A stretch of 64,000 bases of DNA from Pseudomonas putida (GTDB lineage: Bacteria > Pseudomonadota > Gammaproteobacteria > Pseudomonadales > Pseudomonadaceae): positions 1-64,000 of the forward strand of contig NZ_JANHLD010000002.1 in the NCBI RefSeq assembly GCF_028682455.1, given 5' to 3'. The notes under the pieces were generated by a model. That model ran no database searches, was not told the DNA's origin, and saw only the letters and a list, made by a program, of their open reading frames with translations. Shown piece after piece: positions 16,090-25,000 of the stretch (position 1 is the stretch's first letter; every line of letters starts with the position of its first letter). The position numbers were made by a program, and so were the translations under genes.

Positions 16090-16497
16090 ATGCGCATTGG
16101 TCAGTTGGCGCAGTTGGTAGGGGTCGAAACACAGACGATCCGCTTCTATGAACAGCAGGGCTTGTTGCCGCCGCCTGATCGGCAGGACAACGGTTACCGT
16201 GTCTATACCGAGAAGCATGGTGAGGGGCTGGCCTTCATCCGTCGCTGCAGAATCCTGGGCCTGTCACTGGCTGAGATTCACGAACTACAGAGCTATGAGG
16301 ACGACCCTCATCAGCCTTGTACCGCCGTCAACGCCTTGCTCGATGATCACATCTCTCATGTGCGGTCGCAGATAACCGCTCTGCAAGCGCTTGAGAAACA
16401 ACTCGTTTCACTGAGAGCGAGTTGCAACGATGACCGGGAAGTTGAGGCGTGTGGGGTTCTTGCTGGAATTAGCGAAGGAAACATGCACCAGCAGTAG
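16090..16497 (+). CDS. MerR-family metal-responsive regulator (CadR/PbrR-like)
   Basis: A 135-residue protein starting at the ATG 4 bp after AGGAGG. It has the MerR helix-turn-helix (RIGQLAQLVGVETQTIRFYEQ) and wing (NGYRVYTEKH), a dimerisation helix, and three Cys in places used by CadR/PbrR proteins (PHQPC near 77; SCNDDREVEAC near 112 and 119). It would sense Cd, Pb or a related metal and remodel the 19-bp-spaced promoter next to it. It is divergent from the transporter gene and is the fourth gene of the ISPpu12-like element. Confidence 0.9.
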   Translation: MRIGQLAQLVGVETQTIRFYEQQGLLPPPDRQDNGYRVYTEKHGEGLAFIRRCRILGLSLAEIHELQSYEDDPHQPCTAVNALLDDHISHVRSQITALQALEKQLVSLRASCNDDREVEACGVLAGISEGNMHQQ

Positions 16498-16584
16498 GTG
16501 AAGCATCAACCAGATAATCCGATGAGATGCCGGTCTGTCTCACTCTCATGCAAAGGTAAGATCAACCATTTAATCCGCTTACCC

Positions 16585-16895
16585 GAAAAAGTAAAACCCT
16601 TCAAAACCACTGAGATAGACGCTTGCAGACTGGCATCCGCTCAAAATTGGCTTACGATCTATCCCAGCCGGAATTAGCCCTTACAATAGTTAATGTGGAC
16701 ATCTAACGGACAACCGCCGCAACAAACCTACCTATGCTGAAGCCGGCGAAAATTCACTGACAACATGGCGCTCGAAAAAGTAAAACCCTTCAAAACCACT
16801 GAGATAGACACCTGCAGACTGGCATCCGCTCAAAATTGGCTTACGATCTATCCCAGCCGGAATTAGCCCTTACAATGGTTAATGTGGACATCTAA
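16585..16895. repeat. Array of 189-bp direct repeats, right part
   Basis: This continues the array interrupted by the ISPpu12-like element. Markers occur at 16700 and 16889 in phase with the left part. The array ends abruptly at 16895, where an IS5-like element begins, so its original right end is lost. Confidence 0.9.
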
Positions 16896-18124
16896 GGAAT
16901 CGCTGATCAATTCAGATTGGCGCGGCGGCCGTTCCAATCAATGGTTTTTTGATGCAGCCAACCCGCTCTCGGCGACAGCACCACGCAAATCATCTTCAAT
17001 TCTGGCCATTTGGGCCAGTTTTCACCCGAGTACCGGGTTTCAAGACGCAATAACCCCGTCTGTCATCGCATAACACCGCTTGGCCAACACCAGGTTGGCC
17101 AGTGCAAACAGGCTGAACAGCTGGGCCTGATTCTTCTCCATGCCACGGTAGCGTACCTTGCGGTGGCCAAACAGGTTCTTGATCACATGGAACGGGTGTT
17201 CCACCTTTGCGCGGATGCTCGCTTTGCAGTGTTCAATACGTTGCATGATCTGCTTCTCCGGGCCATCTTCCATTTTTTTGATGGTGCTGCGCCGTGCAGC
17301 AATTCGCAGTGCAGGGAGGCTGTCGCCACACCCAGCAAGACGCTTGCCAAGCCCCGTGTAACCGGCATCGGCATAGACTGGTTCCTTGCCGTCCCGCAGG
17401 AGCTGCTCGGCTACCGTTATGTCCGCCTGGTTGGCCGAGGTGGCCACCACGCTGTGCGTCAGACCGGTTACTGCATCAACACCGATATGGGCTTTCATGC
17501 CGAAAAACCACTGGTTGCCTTTTCGAGTCTGCTTCATTGATGGATCACGTTGCTTGGCCTTGTTCTTGGTAGAAGGTGCAGCAGCAATGATGGTGGCATC
17601 GACAATGGTCCCTTCGCGCATGAATAGTCCGCGTTCTGACAGGCTGGCGTTAATCTCCTCGAAGATCCGCTGCGTCAGCGAATGCCTTTCCAGCAGGTGG
17701 CGGAAACGCAGGAGTGTTGTAGCATCCGGCACGCTTTCGATGGACAGATCAATGCCGACGAAATCACGCATCGCCTGACTGTCGTAGATCGCATCCTCAA
17801 GAGCCTCATCAGCCAGGCCATACCACTGCTGCAGGAAGTAGATTCGTAGCATCCGCTCTAGCGGAGTAGGTGGGCGGCCACGCTTGCCGGCAGAGTCAGG
17901 GTAATATGAGGGCGACAGGGCATCCAGCAGGCGCTGCCAGGGCACCAGTACATTCATCTCAGCTAGGAAGCGTTCCCGGCGAGTAACCTTTTTCTTGTTC
18001 TGATGCTCGGCTTGGGCGAATGTGATCTGTTTCATCGGGTGGCTTGGCTGAGGTAGTGGCAGTGTCTGGTGATTATACGCGGAGCTGGGCACTCAGGCAG
18101 ATGGCTGATTTGTGCAGCGTTTCC
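16896..18124 (-). mobile_element. IS5-family insertion sequence
   Basis: Ends read GGAATCGCTGATCAATTCAG (left) and GGAAACGCTGCACAAATCAG (right, reversed), 16 of 20 matching. Outside the ends are CTAA on the left and TTAG on the right, so no direct target duplication is present; both fit the YTAR target of IS5. The left flank is the 189-bp array and the right flank is a universal stress protein gene, so the element marks a rearrangement joint. Confidence 0.8.
17040..18035 (-). CDS. IS5-family transposase
   Basis: Begins MKQITFAQAEHQNKKK, the usual IS5 start, although an upstream in-frame ATG exists at 18092. About 331 residues with the DDE transposase domain: IVDATIIAAAPSTKNK, AHIGVDAVTG, VYADAGYTG and the C-terminal IRAKVEHPFHVIKNLFG. 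The full frame is present. It would move the surrounding element. Confidence 0.92.
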   Translation of the reverse strand: MKQITFAQAEHQNKKKVTRRERFLAEMNVLVPWQRLLDALSPSYYPDSAGKRGRPPTPLERMLRIYFLQQWYGLADEALEDAIYDSQAMRDFVGIDLSIESVPDATTLLRFRHLLERHSLTQRIFEEINASLSERGLFMREGTIVDATIIAAAPSTKNKAKQRDPSMKQTRKGNQWFFGMKAHIGVDAVTGLTHSVVATSANQADITVAEQLLRDGKEPVYADAGYTGLGKRLAGCGDSLPALRIAARRSTIKKMEDGPEKQIMQRIEHCKASIRAKVEHPFHVIKNLFGHRKVRYRGMEKNQAQLFSLFALANLVLAKRCYAMTDGVIAS

Positions 18125-18128
18125 TTAG

Positions 18129-18209
18129 TCGCGCCAGCACCGCAGCGTGGTGGAGCGCCAAATTGGCGGTAGGACTTCCGTCGAGCGGAACCAAGAGTTT
18201 TGAGTACAT
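18129..18209 (-). pseudogene. Truncated universal stress protein gene, N-terminal end
   Basis: From ATG 18209 the minus strand reads MYSKLLVPLDGSPTANLALH and then HAAVLARL, the typical first strand and helix of UspA-family proteins. After about 27 codons it meets the IS5-like element at the site CGACTAA. The remaining ~120 codons are not found on the other side, so the gene is broken and its 3' part has been lost or moved. Confidence 0.75.
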
Positions 18210-18574
18210 GAATGTCTCCAGTTATCAGATTGGAGTCTGTCAAATAGATGTCGCGTGTACCGTGCAGTAGGAGCTGCTGGCGGTATCCGATTCAGCCCCA
18301 ATGAGCTGAGGCCTACAACATCCCCTGTGGTCCGAATTGACCAAGCCCTTCTTCAGCAGAGATATCTGAAGGGTTGCCAGTCTTTCTTTCCGTCACAACG
18401 CATTACCTCTATTATTATTCATATAGATGGACCGCCTCATTTGAAACGAGGGGAGTTCTGCTTGTTTGTTATCCTGCACACATGGCCTCATGTCATTAAC
18501 GCTTTTTTGATGACACTGTGTCAGCGTGCTAGATACGACTCCGTCTGCCAGCGCACTCCGTTAATTTTTTCGTC
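18210..18574. other. Noncoding stretch upstream of the usp remnant
   Basis: No convincing gene, RNA or strong terminator was seen. It is AT-richer than its surroundings and would hold the promoter of the broken usp gene and the 3' flank of the symporter gene. Confidence 0.4.
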
Positions 18575-19780
18575 CTAGCCGGCCATCAGGCTGATCACCA
18601 GTGCGTTCGCAATGTCGATAACGAACCCACACACCAACGGCACCACGATGAACGCCTCGCGTGCAGCGCCATGCTCCCGAGTGACCGCCGTCATGTTGGC
18701 AATGGCGGTGGCGGTAGATCCCAGCGCGATTCCGCCGAAGCCTGCGCACATCACTGCAGCTTGGTAATCCTTGCCCATTGCCCGAAAAACGATCAGAAGA
18801 ACGAATGCTATGACCAGCACAATTTGCACCAGCATTGCCACAGTGATGAATCCAAGCACGGGTTGCAGCTCCCAAAGTCTGAGTCCCATCAACGCCATAG
18901 TCAGAAACAGGCCCAGTGAGATGTCGGAAATCAGGGCGAGACCTGGCTGCATGCTTGGCCAGTTCCATAGACGCCCGCGCCCATTCGGCCTCATCCAGTC
19001 GCCGATCATGCGCAGCAGGATTCCCGCCAGCAGGCAGCCAACAAATGCAGGCAACGTGAGGGGAGTGCGCGCAACGACGGCATTGATTCCGGAGCCCAAC
19101 ATCAAGGCGAAGTTGAGCCAGAGCAATGCCAGCAGCACACCGTAGTAATCCAAGCGAGCATGCTGCTCATCGCTATGCAGCGTGCCAATCTCCAAGGCGC
19201 TGTCCTCGGAGGCTCGAAGTCGATGCCTGCGTATGAGTAGACTTGCGATCGGTCCACCGATGGTGCAGGCCGCGATCAGGCCAATCATGTTCGCCGCCAA
19301 TCCCAGTTCTTGCGCCTGGGCAATGCCAAGGGTCTGAACAAAGTAATCGGACCAGGCCAGGGTGGTGCCCACCCCACCAGTCAAGGAAATCGAACCGACC
19401 ATGAGCCCGGCACGCGGATCCAGGCCGAATGCGCGAGCTGTCTCCATCCCGGCGAGGTTCTGTAGCACCATGAACCCGATGGCCAATCCCGACAAGATCA
19501 GCAAAGGCCGTCCACCATGGCGCAGCGTGCGGGCGTCGGTACTCAGTCCAATGGCGGCAAAGAAGTACAGCAGAAGCGCGTCGCGCGCTTGCAGATCGAA
19601 ACTGACCGTGATCCCCATCCCGTAGTACAGGACGAAGACAACGAAGGCGCAGGCCAAGCCACCCACCAAGGCTTCCGGAATGCTGTAGCGACGCAAGATG
19701 CCCAAACGGGCTACCAGACCCTTGCCCACGAACAACAGCAGGATGGCGAGCGTGAACGCATGGAAGGCGTCGATATTCAT
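18575..19780 (-). CDS. gltS: Sodium/glutamate symporter (GltS family)
   Basis: A 401-residue inner-membrane protein with 10-12 hydrophobic helices. It shows the GltS signatures SISLTGGVGTTLAWSDYF near residue 150 and the second repeat CAGFGGIALGSTATAIANM near residue 350, which form the Na+/substrate site. Length is normal for GltS. It would import glutamate or a related acid with sodium. It begins at an ATGA that overlaps the stop of a short upstream open frame ending SHALSCLASGKAR, perhaps the remnant of another gene, so it may once have been a downstream gene in an operon. Confidence 0.88.
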   Translation of the reverse strand: MNIDAFHAFTLAILLLFVGKGLVARLGILRRYSIPEALVGGLACAFVVFVLYYGMGITVSFDLQARDALLLYFFAAIGLSTDARTLRHGGRPLLILSGLAIGFMVLQNLAGMETARAFGLDPRAGLMVGSISLTGGVGTTLAWSDYFVQTLGIAQAQELGLAANMIGLIAACTIGGPIASLLIRRHRLRASEDSALEIGTLHSDEQHARLDYYGVLLALLWLNFALMLGSGINAVVARTPLTLPAFVGCLLAGILLRMIGDWMRPNGRGRLWNWPSMQPGLALISDISLGLFLTMALMGLRLWELQPVLGFITVAMLVQIVLVIAFVLLIVFRAMGKDYQAAVMCAGFGGIALGSTATAIANMTAVTREHGAAREAFIVVPLVCGFVIDIANALVISLMAG

Positions 19781-20009
19781 CTGGCCTTCCCACTAGCCAA
19801 ACAGGACAGCGCATGGCTGGCCGCAATCCACTCTTCGTTGGTTGGTTCGACGGCCACGACGACCTGCCTGTGGGCGCTTTCCAGCGTCAGGCGCTGGAAA
19901 GCGCAGTTGCAGTTCTGAGTTCGCCTTGAATGGGTTGAGAGGGATGGTTTCATTGCTAATTGTAAAACTCCTTGCCGGGGGTGAAATGCTCACTCGGGCG
20001 GTCAAACGA

Positions 20010-21140
20010 TCAAGCCATCTGGCCGATCGTTTTGCGAAAGCGTGCTAACGACAGGAAAAACAGAACTGTGCCGATCAGTGCCAGCGCCAGGAAGGGCTGC
20101 CACACCGTCTCCAGGCCAGCGCCCCGGTAGAGGATGGCCTGGCTCAGCTCCACGAAATGGGTGGTGGGTGCGATCAGCATGATGTTCTGCACGATCTCGG
20201 GCATGCTCTCGCGCGGGGTAGACCCACCCGAAAGCGTCTGCAGCGGCATGATGGTGAGCATCATCAACATGCCGAATTGGGGCATGTTGCGCGCCAGGGT
20301 GGCGATGAAGATGCCCATCGAGGTGGTGGCGAACAGACTGAGCGCCGCGCCAGCGAAGAACAGCGCAATGGAACCCTCGACGGGAACGCCCAGGACGCCG
20401 CGCACCATGAGATTGAGGGACAGGAAGGAGGCGATCAGCACGACCAGGGCCATCGACCAGACCTTGGAGAGCATGATCTGCGCGGGCGTGACCGGCATCA
20501 CCAGCAGGTGCTCGATGGTGCCGTGCTCGCGCTCCCGGATCAGCGCCGCGCCGGTCAGGATGATGGACAACAGCGTGATGTGGTTGATGATCTGCACCAC
20601 CGAGCCGAACCAGGCCTTGTCGAGCGCGGGGTTGAAGCGGGCGCGCAATGCCAGATCCACGGGTGGCGCGTCGGTGCCGCGGTAACGCTTGACGAACTCA
20701 TTGACTTCACCGGTGAAGATCTGCTGGATATAGCCACTGCCGGTGAAGGCCTGGCTCATGCGGGTGGCGTCGACATTGAGCTGCGCGGCGGGCGATCGCC
20801 CCGCCAGCACGTCACGCTGGAAGTTGGGCGGAATGACCAGGGCGAAGGTGTACAGCCCCGCATCCATGCCCGGGTCCACGTCCCCATAGTCGATCATGGC
20901 CGGTGGCGTGAACTGCGGCGGGTAGAAGGCCGAGGCAATCCGCTGGGACAGCGCCGAATTATCCTCGTCGACGATGGCGATGGGCGCGTTGTGCAGCGTC
21001 TCCGGCATGGACGTGGCCGAGGTGTAGACCGACGCGGTGAACACATAGACGATGAGTACGAGCATCATCGGATCACGCCAAAGGCTCCACAGCTCCTTGA
21101 CACCGAGGTCGTAGATGTTGGCAACGTTTCTTCCGCTCAT
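20010..21140 (-). CDS. ABC-2 type transporter permease (YhhJ-like)
   Basis: About 376 residues from the ATG (MSGRNVANIYDL) that follows AGGAG by 7 bp and nearly abuts the upstream gene. One N-terminal helix is followed by a large periplasmic domain (residues ~50-180) and five C-terminal helices, with the ABC-2 motif LIREREHGTIEHLLVMPVTP near residue 230. It is the last gene of a five-gene export operon and supplies the second permease half. In Escherichia coli the comparable gene yhhJ follows rbbA. The substrate is unknown. Confidence 0.88.
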   Translation of the reverse strand: MSGRNVANIYDLGVKELWSLWRDPMMLVLIVYVFTASVYTSATSMPETLHNAPIAIVDEDNSALSQRIASAFYPPQFTPPAMIDYGDVDPGMDAGLYTFALVIPPNFQRDVLAGRSPAAQLNVDATRMSQAFTGSGYIQQIFTGEVNEFVKRYRGTDAPPVDLALRARFNPALDKAWFGSVVQIINHITLLSIILTGAALIREREHGTIEHLLVMPVTPAQIMLSKVWSMALVVLIASFLSLNLMVRGVLGVPVEGSIALFFAGAALSLFATTSMGIFIATLARNMPQFGMLMMLTIMPLQTLSGGSTPRESMPEIVQNIMLIAPTTHFVELSQAILYRGAGLETVWQPFLALALIGTVLFFLSLARFRKTIGQMA

Positions 21141-21141
21141 C

Positions 21142-23109
21142 TCAGCGCTCCTGCTTCTTGAGTAGCAAAACGGCCGCACCGAGAATCACCGGAACCGACA
21201 GCAGCATCGACCACAACGGCCCCGCCAGATCGGCCAGGCCGAGCGCTTTGCTGAACACGCCACGGCTGATGGAGATCATGTGCGTGGCGGGGTAGATCTC
21301 GCCGATGAACTTGCTGGAGCCTTCAAGCGAGGACACGGGATCGATCAGGCCGGCGAACTGGGTGGCCGGAATGATGGTGCCGATCATGGCAAAGAACATG
21401 GCGGCGATCTGGCTGCGCGTGACGGCCGAGGCCAGCAGCCCCATGCCTGTCGCGGCGAAGGAGAAGATCAGCGCGGCCAGCGACAGGGTGAAGAAGCTGC
21501 CCGTGACCGGCACACCGAAGACGGTGACCGCGAGCAGGCTCATCAGCAGGAAGTTCACCATGGCCAGACCGACATAGGGCAGTTGCTTGCCAAGCAGGAA
21601 CTCGATGCGCGTGACCGGCGTCACGTACAGATTGGTGATCGACCCGGTTTCTTTCTCGCGCACCACCGCCAGCGCAGTCAGCATGGCCGGCAGCATGAGC
21701 AGCAGCAGAGGGATCACCGCCGGCACCATGGCTGGCAGACTCTTGACATCGGGGTTGTAGCGAAAGCGCGTCTCGACGCTCGCATTGCCTGCGGCGCTGG
21801 CGCCGCTGCGTTCGCTGGCCTGTACGAGTAGCCAGTGCTGGTGCATGCCTTGAACGTAGCCCTGCACGGTTTCCGCGCGTTGCGGCATGGCGCCGTCGAG
21901 CCAGGCGCCGATCTGCACGTTCTGGCCCCGCAACACGTCGCGGCTGAAGCCAGGGGGGATCTCAATGGCCAGCGACAGTTCGCTGCTGCGCATACGCCGG
22001 TCGAGATCGTCGTAGTCGACGATAGGCGCGTGCTCGGTGAAGTAGCGCGAGCCGGCCAGGTTCAGCGTGTAGCTCTGGCTGAGCGTGGTCTGGTCGCGAT
22101 CGAGCACCGCATAGCTCAAGTCCTCGACGTCCATGGTGATGCCGAAGCCGATCACGAACATCAGCAGCAGCGAACCACCCAGCGCCAGGGTGGCGCGTAC
22201 CGGATCCCGCTGCAGCTCCAGGGTCTCGCGCCATAGATAGCTGAACATGCGCTGCAAGCTGAAGCCTCCAGAGCGGTGCCCGCGGTGTTCAGCGGGTACC
22301 GCGGATGGCGGCTCCTCGTGATTGTCGGCCTCAGGCTGGCTGGGCGGGGCGGCTGTGCCGCCCTCGGCTTCGAGGAGGTAGCCGATGAAGGCCTCTTCAA
22401 GGGTTTTGGCGCCGCGTTTCTCGACCAGTCTGGCGGGCACGTCGCTGTCGAGCACCTTGCCGGCATGCATCATCGACATGCGGTCGCAGCGTTCGGCCTC
22501 GTTCATAAAGTGGGTGGAAATGAAGACCGTCACCCGGTCACGCCGCGACAGCTCGATGAGCAGTCGCCAGAACGCATCGCGCGCCACCGGGTCGACGCCC
22601 GAAGTCGGTTCGTCCAGAATCAGCAGCTCGGGCTTGTGCACCATGGCAACGGCCAGCGACAGGCGCTGGCGTATGCCCAGCGGCAGACTGGCCGGCAGGC
22701 TGTCGATGACGTCCGCCAGCCCAAAGCGCTCCACCATCTCGTCCACGCGGCCCGGAATATCGTTCGGGGACACACTGAACAGCTTGGCGTGCAACTCCAG
22801 ATTCTGGCGTACCGTGAGTTCACTGTAGAGCGAGAACGCCTGCGACATGTAGCCGACACGGCGGCGGGTGTCCAGGTCATGCGGATCGACTTCGTGGCCG
22901 AACAGCCAGGCCCGGCCCTCGCTCGCCGGCAGCAGGCCGGTGAGCATCTTCATGGTCGTGGACTTGCCGCAACCATTGGAGCCGAGGAAGCCGAAGATTT
23001 CACCGCGCCGGATACGGAAGGACACGCTATCGACGGCAACGAAGTCGCCAAAGCGCATGGTCAGCCCCTCGGCCTCGATGGCGATATCGTCCGCGCCGCC
23101 ATCCGACAA
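21142..23109 (-). CDS. ABC transporter ATPase-permease, C-terminal part of an RbbA-like protein
   Basis: A 655-residue protein. An ABC ATPase domain comes first (Walker [13 protein letters not shown] near residue 42; signature [12 protein letters not shown]; Walker [14 protein letters not shown]). A membrane domain of six helices follows, with ABC-2 motif [20 protein letters not shown] near residue 500. Together with the overlapping upstream ATPase gene it equals RbbA-type proteins (two ATPases plus permease, about 910 residues). At the overlap a run of five C on the coding strand (plus-strand G at 23110-23114) would fuse the two frames if it were six. The start is therefore uncertain: a real start with translational coupling, or an artefact of a frameshift. 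Confidence 0.85.
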   Translation of the reverse strand: MSDGGADDIAIEAEGLTMRFGDFVAVDSVSFRIRRGEIFGFLGSNGCGKSTTMKMLTGLLPASEGRAWLFGHEVDPHDLDTRRRVGYMSQAFSLYSELTVRQNLELHAKLFSVSPNDIPGRVDEMVERFGLADVIDSLPASLPLGIRQRLSLAVAMVHKPELLILDEPTSGVDPVARDAFWRLLIELSRRDRVTVFISTHFMNEAERCDRMSMMHAGKVLDSDVPARLVEKRGAKTLEEAFIGYLLEAEGGTAAPPSQPEADNHEEPPSAVPAEHRGHRSGGFSLQRMFSYLWRETLELQRDPVRATLALGGSLLLMFVIGFGITMDVEDLSYAVLDRDQTTLSQSYTLNLAGSRYFTEHAPIVDYDDLDRRMRSSELSLAIEIPPGFSRDVLRGQNVQIGAWLDGAMPQRAETVQGYVQGMHQHWLLVQASERSGASAAGNASVETRFRYNPDVKSLPAMVPAVIPLLLLMLPAMLTALAVVREKETGSITNLYVTPVTRIEFLLGKQLPYVGLAMVNFLLMSLLAVTVFGVPVTGSFFTLSLAALIFSFAATGMGLLASAVTRSQIAAMFFAMIGTIIPATQFAGLIDPVSSLEGSSKFIGEIYPATHMISISRGVFSKALGLADLAGPLWSMLLSVPVILGAAVLLLKKQER

Positions 23110-23903
23110 GGGGGAATGACTACCGCTTGGTGTCCGCGCTTTTTCTCTTCCGGGAGCAGGCGGATGAATGCCTCTTCCAGGTTCGGGCTGCCTGTTCTTG
23201 CCAGCAATTCCTTCGGCGTGCCGGTGGCGAGGACCTTGCCGTCGTCGATGGCGGCCAGCCAGTCGAAGCGCTGGGCCTCATCCATGTAGGCCGTGGCCAC
23301 AATCACGCTCATGCCGGGGCGATCGGCGCGGATACGGTCAATCAGATCCCAGAACTGCGCGCGCGCCAGCGGGTCCACGCCAGTCGTCGGCTCATCGAGA
23401 ATCAGAAAATCCGGGTCATGAATCAGCGCGCAGCACAGGCCGAGTTTCTGCTTCATGCCCCCGGAGAGCTTGCCTGCCGGGCGCTCCAGGAATTTGAGCA
23501 GGCCAGTGGCCTGAGTCAGTTCGTCGATACGCTGGCGGCGTTCCGCGGCGCCATGACCGAACAGCCGCGCGAAGAACTGCAGATTCTCCTCGACCGAGAG
23601 CGTCGGGTACAGGTTCCTGCCCAGCCCCTGCGGCATGTAGGCGATGCGCGGGCACACCTGCGTGCGATGGGCCTTGCTGGCCATGTCGCCATCCAGCACC
23701 TCGACCGTGCCCTCCTGGATGATGCGCACACCGGCCAGCAATGAGAGCAGACTGGATTTGCCGACGCCGTCGGGGCCAATCAGGCCGACCATCCGCCCGG
23801 CGGGAATGTCCAGGTCGATGCCATCCAGGGCAATGACGTCGCCGTAGCGCAGGCTTACCTGATGGACACTGGCAACGGTCGCGAGCTGCGCGCTGTGGCT
23901 CAT
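23061..23903 (-). CDS. ABC transporter ATPase, N-terminal part of an RbbA-like protein
   Basis: A 280-residue ABC ATPase with Walker [13 protein letters not shown] near residue 40, signature [13 protein letters not shown] near 145 and Walker [14 protein letters not shown] near 167. The last ~20 residues (after VVIPP) look out of frame. An intact relative would run on into the second ATPase domain encoded by the next gene. It powers export by the HlyD/outer-membrane-factor complex encoded upstream, and lies 3 bp after the HlyD gene. Whether the split is biological or a base error is open. Confidence 0.85.
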   Translation of the reverse strand: MSHSAQLATVASVHQVSLRYGDVIALDGIDLDIPAGRMVGLIGPDGVGKSSLLSLLAGVRIIQEGTVEVLDGDMASKAHRTQVCPRIAYMPQGLGRNLYPTLSVEENLQFFARLFGHGAAERRQRIDELTQATGLLKFLERPAGKLSGGMKQKLGLCCALIHDPDFLILDEPTTGVDPLARAQFWDLIDRIRADRPGMSVIVATAYMDEAQRFDWLAAIDDGKVLATGTPKELLARTGSPNLEEAFIRLLPEEKKRGHQAVVIPPCRMAARTISPSRPRG

Positions 23904-23906
23904 ACC

Positions 23907-24986
23907 TTACTCCGGCACGCGAGCGGTCAGGGTCTGGGGCCATTCGGCATTGGCGTCGAGCTTGACCCAGGCCACGCCGGGCAGCCCGGTCTTGACCTGG
24001 TCCAGGTGTTCACGCAGCAGCTCCTGCGAAATCTGCGCGCGCACGCGAAACATCAGTTTCTGCCGCTCGCTCGCGGTTTCTACCGTCTTGGGAGTAAATT
24101 GCGCCACACTGGCGACGAAGGAAACGCTCGCTGGAATAACAAACTCCGGCGCGGCATCCAGAATGATGCGTACCTCGGTGCCCAGCGCGACGCGGCCGGC
24201 CACGGTCTCGGGCAGGAAGAAGGTGATGTACACGTCCGACAGGTCGATCAGGTTCAGGACACGTCCGCCGGCTCCGAGCACCTCGCCAGGTTGCGCAACG
24301 CGAACCTGAACCCGTCCGTCGCGCGGGGCACGCAGTTCGCTGTCGCGGATGTCCGCTTCGATGCGATTGATGCTGGCCGTGGCAGCGGACACGCTGGACC
24401 TCGCGCCGACAAGCTGCGCCTTGGCGGCCTCAACCGCGGCGCGGGCAGCGGCGGTCTGTGCTTTGCTGGCCGCGAGCGTCGCCTGTGCGCCCCGTACGCG
24501 CGCCCGGTCATCGTCCAGCTCCTGTATCGAGGCGGCACCCTCTTGGGACAGGGTCTGCGAACGTTTCAGCCGCCGTTGCGCAGCGTCGAGCTCCGACTCG
24601 CGCTGACCGACCAGGGCCTGCGCCGCAACCACGTCGGCTTCACGCAGCGCCACCTGGGCCTGCGCTGCGGTCACCGAGTGCTCGGCCTGTTCACGCATGG
24701 CGAAGGCTTCGTCGCGCTGCGCCTCAAGCGTTTCCAATTGCATTCTGGCCAGTGGCTGACCCGCCGCGACGAAGTCGCCTTCACGTACGAGGATGTCTTC
24801 GATACGACCGGGAAGCTTAGTGGCGATATCGATCTCGGTGGCTTCGATCCGGCCGTTGCCGCTGACGAACCCTTCGCCGGGTCCGCTGTCGGCAAGCTCC
24901 GTCCAGCCCCACCAGGCCAGCGCGATAACAACCGCTGCAGCGGCAGCGACCAGGAGTTTTTTCTTGAGAGAGGGTGAGACAGTCAT
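23907..24986 (-). CDS. HlyD-family periplasmic adaptor protein
   Basis: A 359-residue membrane fusion protein. It has an N-terminal anchor helix ([14 protein letters not shown], residues ~12-28), a biotinyl-lipoyl-like half motif ([23 protein letters not shown]), a long coiled-coil hairpin rich in Ala/Gln/Glu (residues ~80-200), and the second lipoyl half ([24 protein letters not shown]). It bridges the inner-membrane ABC pump to the outer-membrane factor encoded next to it, as YhiI does with RbbA. It is the second gene of the operon, 14 bp after the outer-membrane factor gene. Confidence 0.92.
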   Translation of the reverse strand: MTVSPSLKKKLLVAAAAAVVIALAWWGWTELADSGPGEGFVSGNGRIEATEIDIATKLPGRIEDILVREGDFVAAGQPLARMQLETLEAQRDEAFAMREQAEHSVTAAQAQVALREADVVAAQALVGQRESELDAAQRRLKRSQTLSQEGAASIQELDDDRARVRGAQATLAASKAQTAAARAAVEAAKAQLVGARSSVSAATASINRIEADIRDSELRAPRDGRVQVRVAQPGEVLGAGGRVLNLIDLSDVYITFFLPETVAGRVALGTEVRIILDAAPEFVIPASVSFVASVAQFTPKTVETASERQKLMFRVRAQISQELLREHLDQVKTGLPGVAWVKLDANAEWPQTLTARVPE

Positions 24987-25000
24987 AGGTTCGGCGTGCC

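Larger units (their letters stand above)
13214..16584 (-). mobile_element. ISPpu12-like insertion sequence (ISL3 family) with cargo genes
   Basis: Terminal inverted repeats of 24 bp match at 21 positions (left begins GGGTATACGGATTTAATGG, right begins GGGTAAGCGGATTAAATGG when reversed). The flanks carry an 8-bp target duplication GAAAAAGT (13206-13213 and 16585-16592), as expected for ISL3 elements. The length, 3371 bp, is close to what I recall for ISPpu12 of the TOL plasmid. Gene content is also as in ISPpu12: transposase, lspA, a cation-efflux gene and a MerR regulator. The last three are passengers thought to give metal tolerance. The insertion lies inside one of the 189-bp repeats. Confidence 0.92.

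Noticed and set aside
19793..19930. Short frame ending SHALSCLASGKAR just before gltS
   Set aside because: It may be the tail of a lost gene, but it is too short to assign and has no visible start.
20157..21161. 334-codon plus-strand frame opposite the ABC permease gene
   Set aside because: It is rich in His, Gln, Gly and Arg, typical of antisense frames of high-GC genes, and overlaps a strong permease gene.
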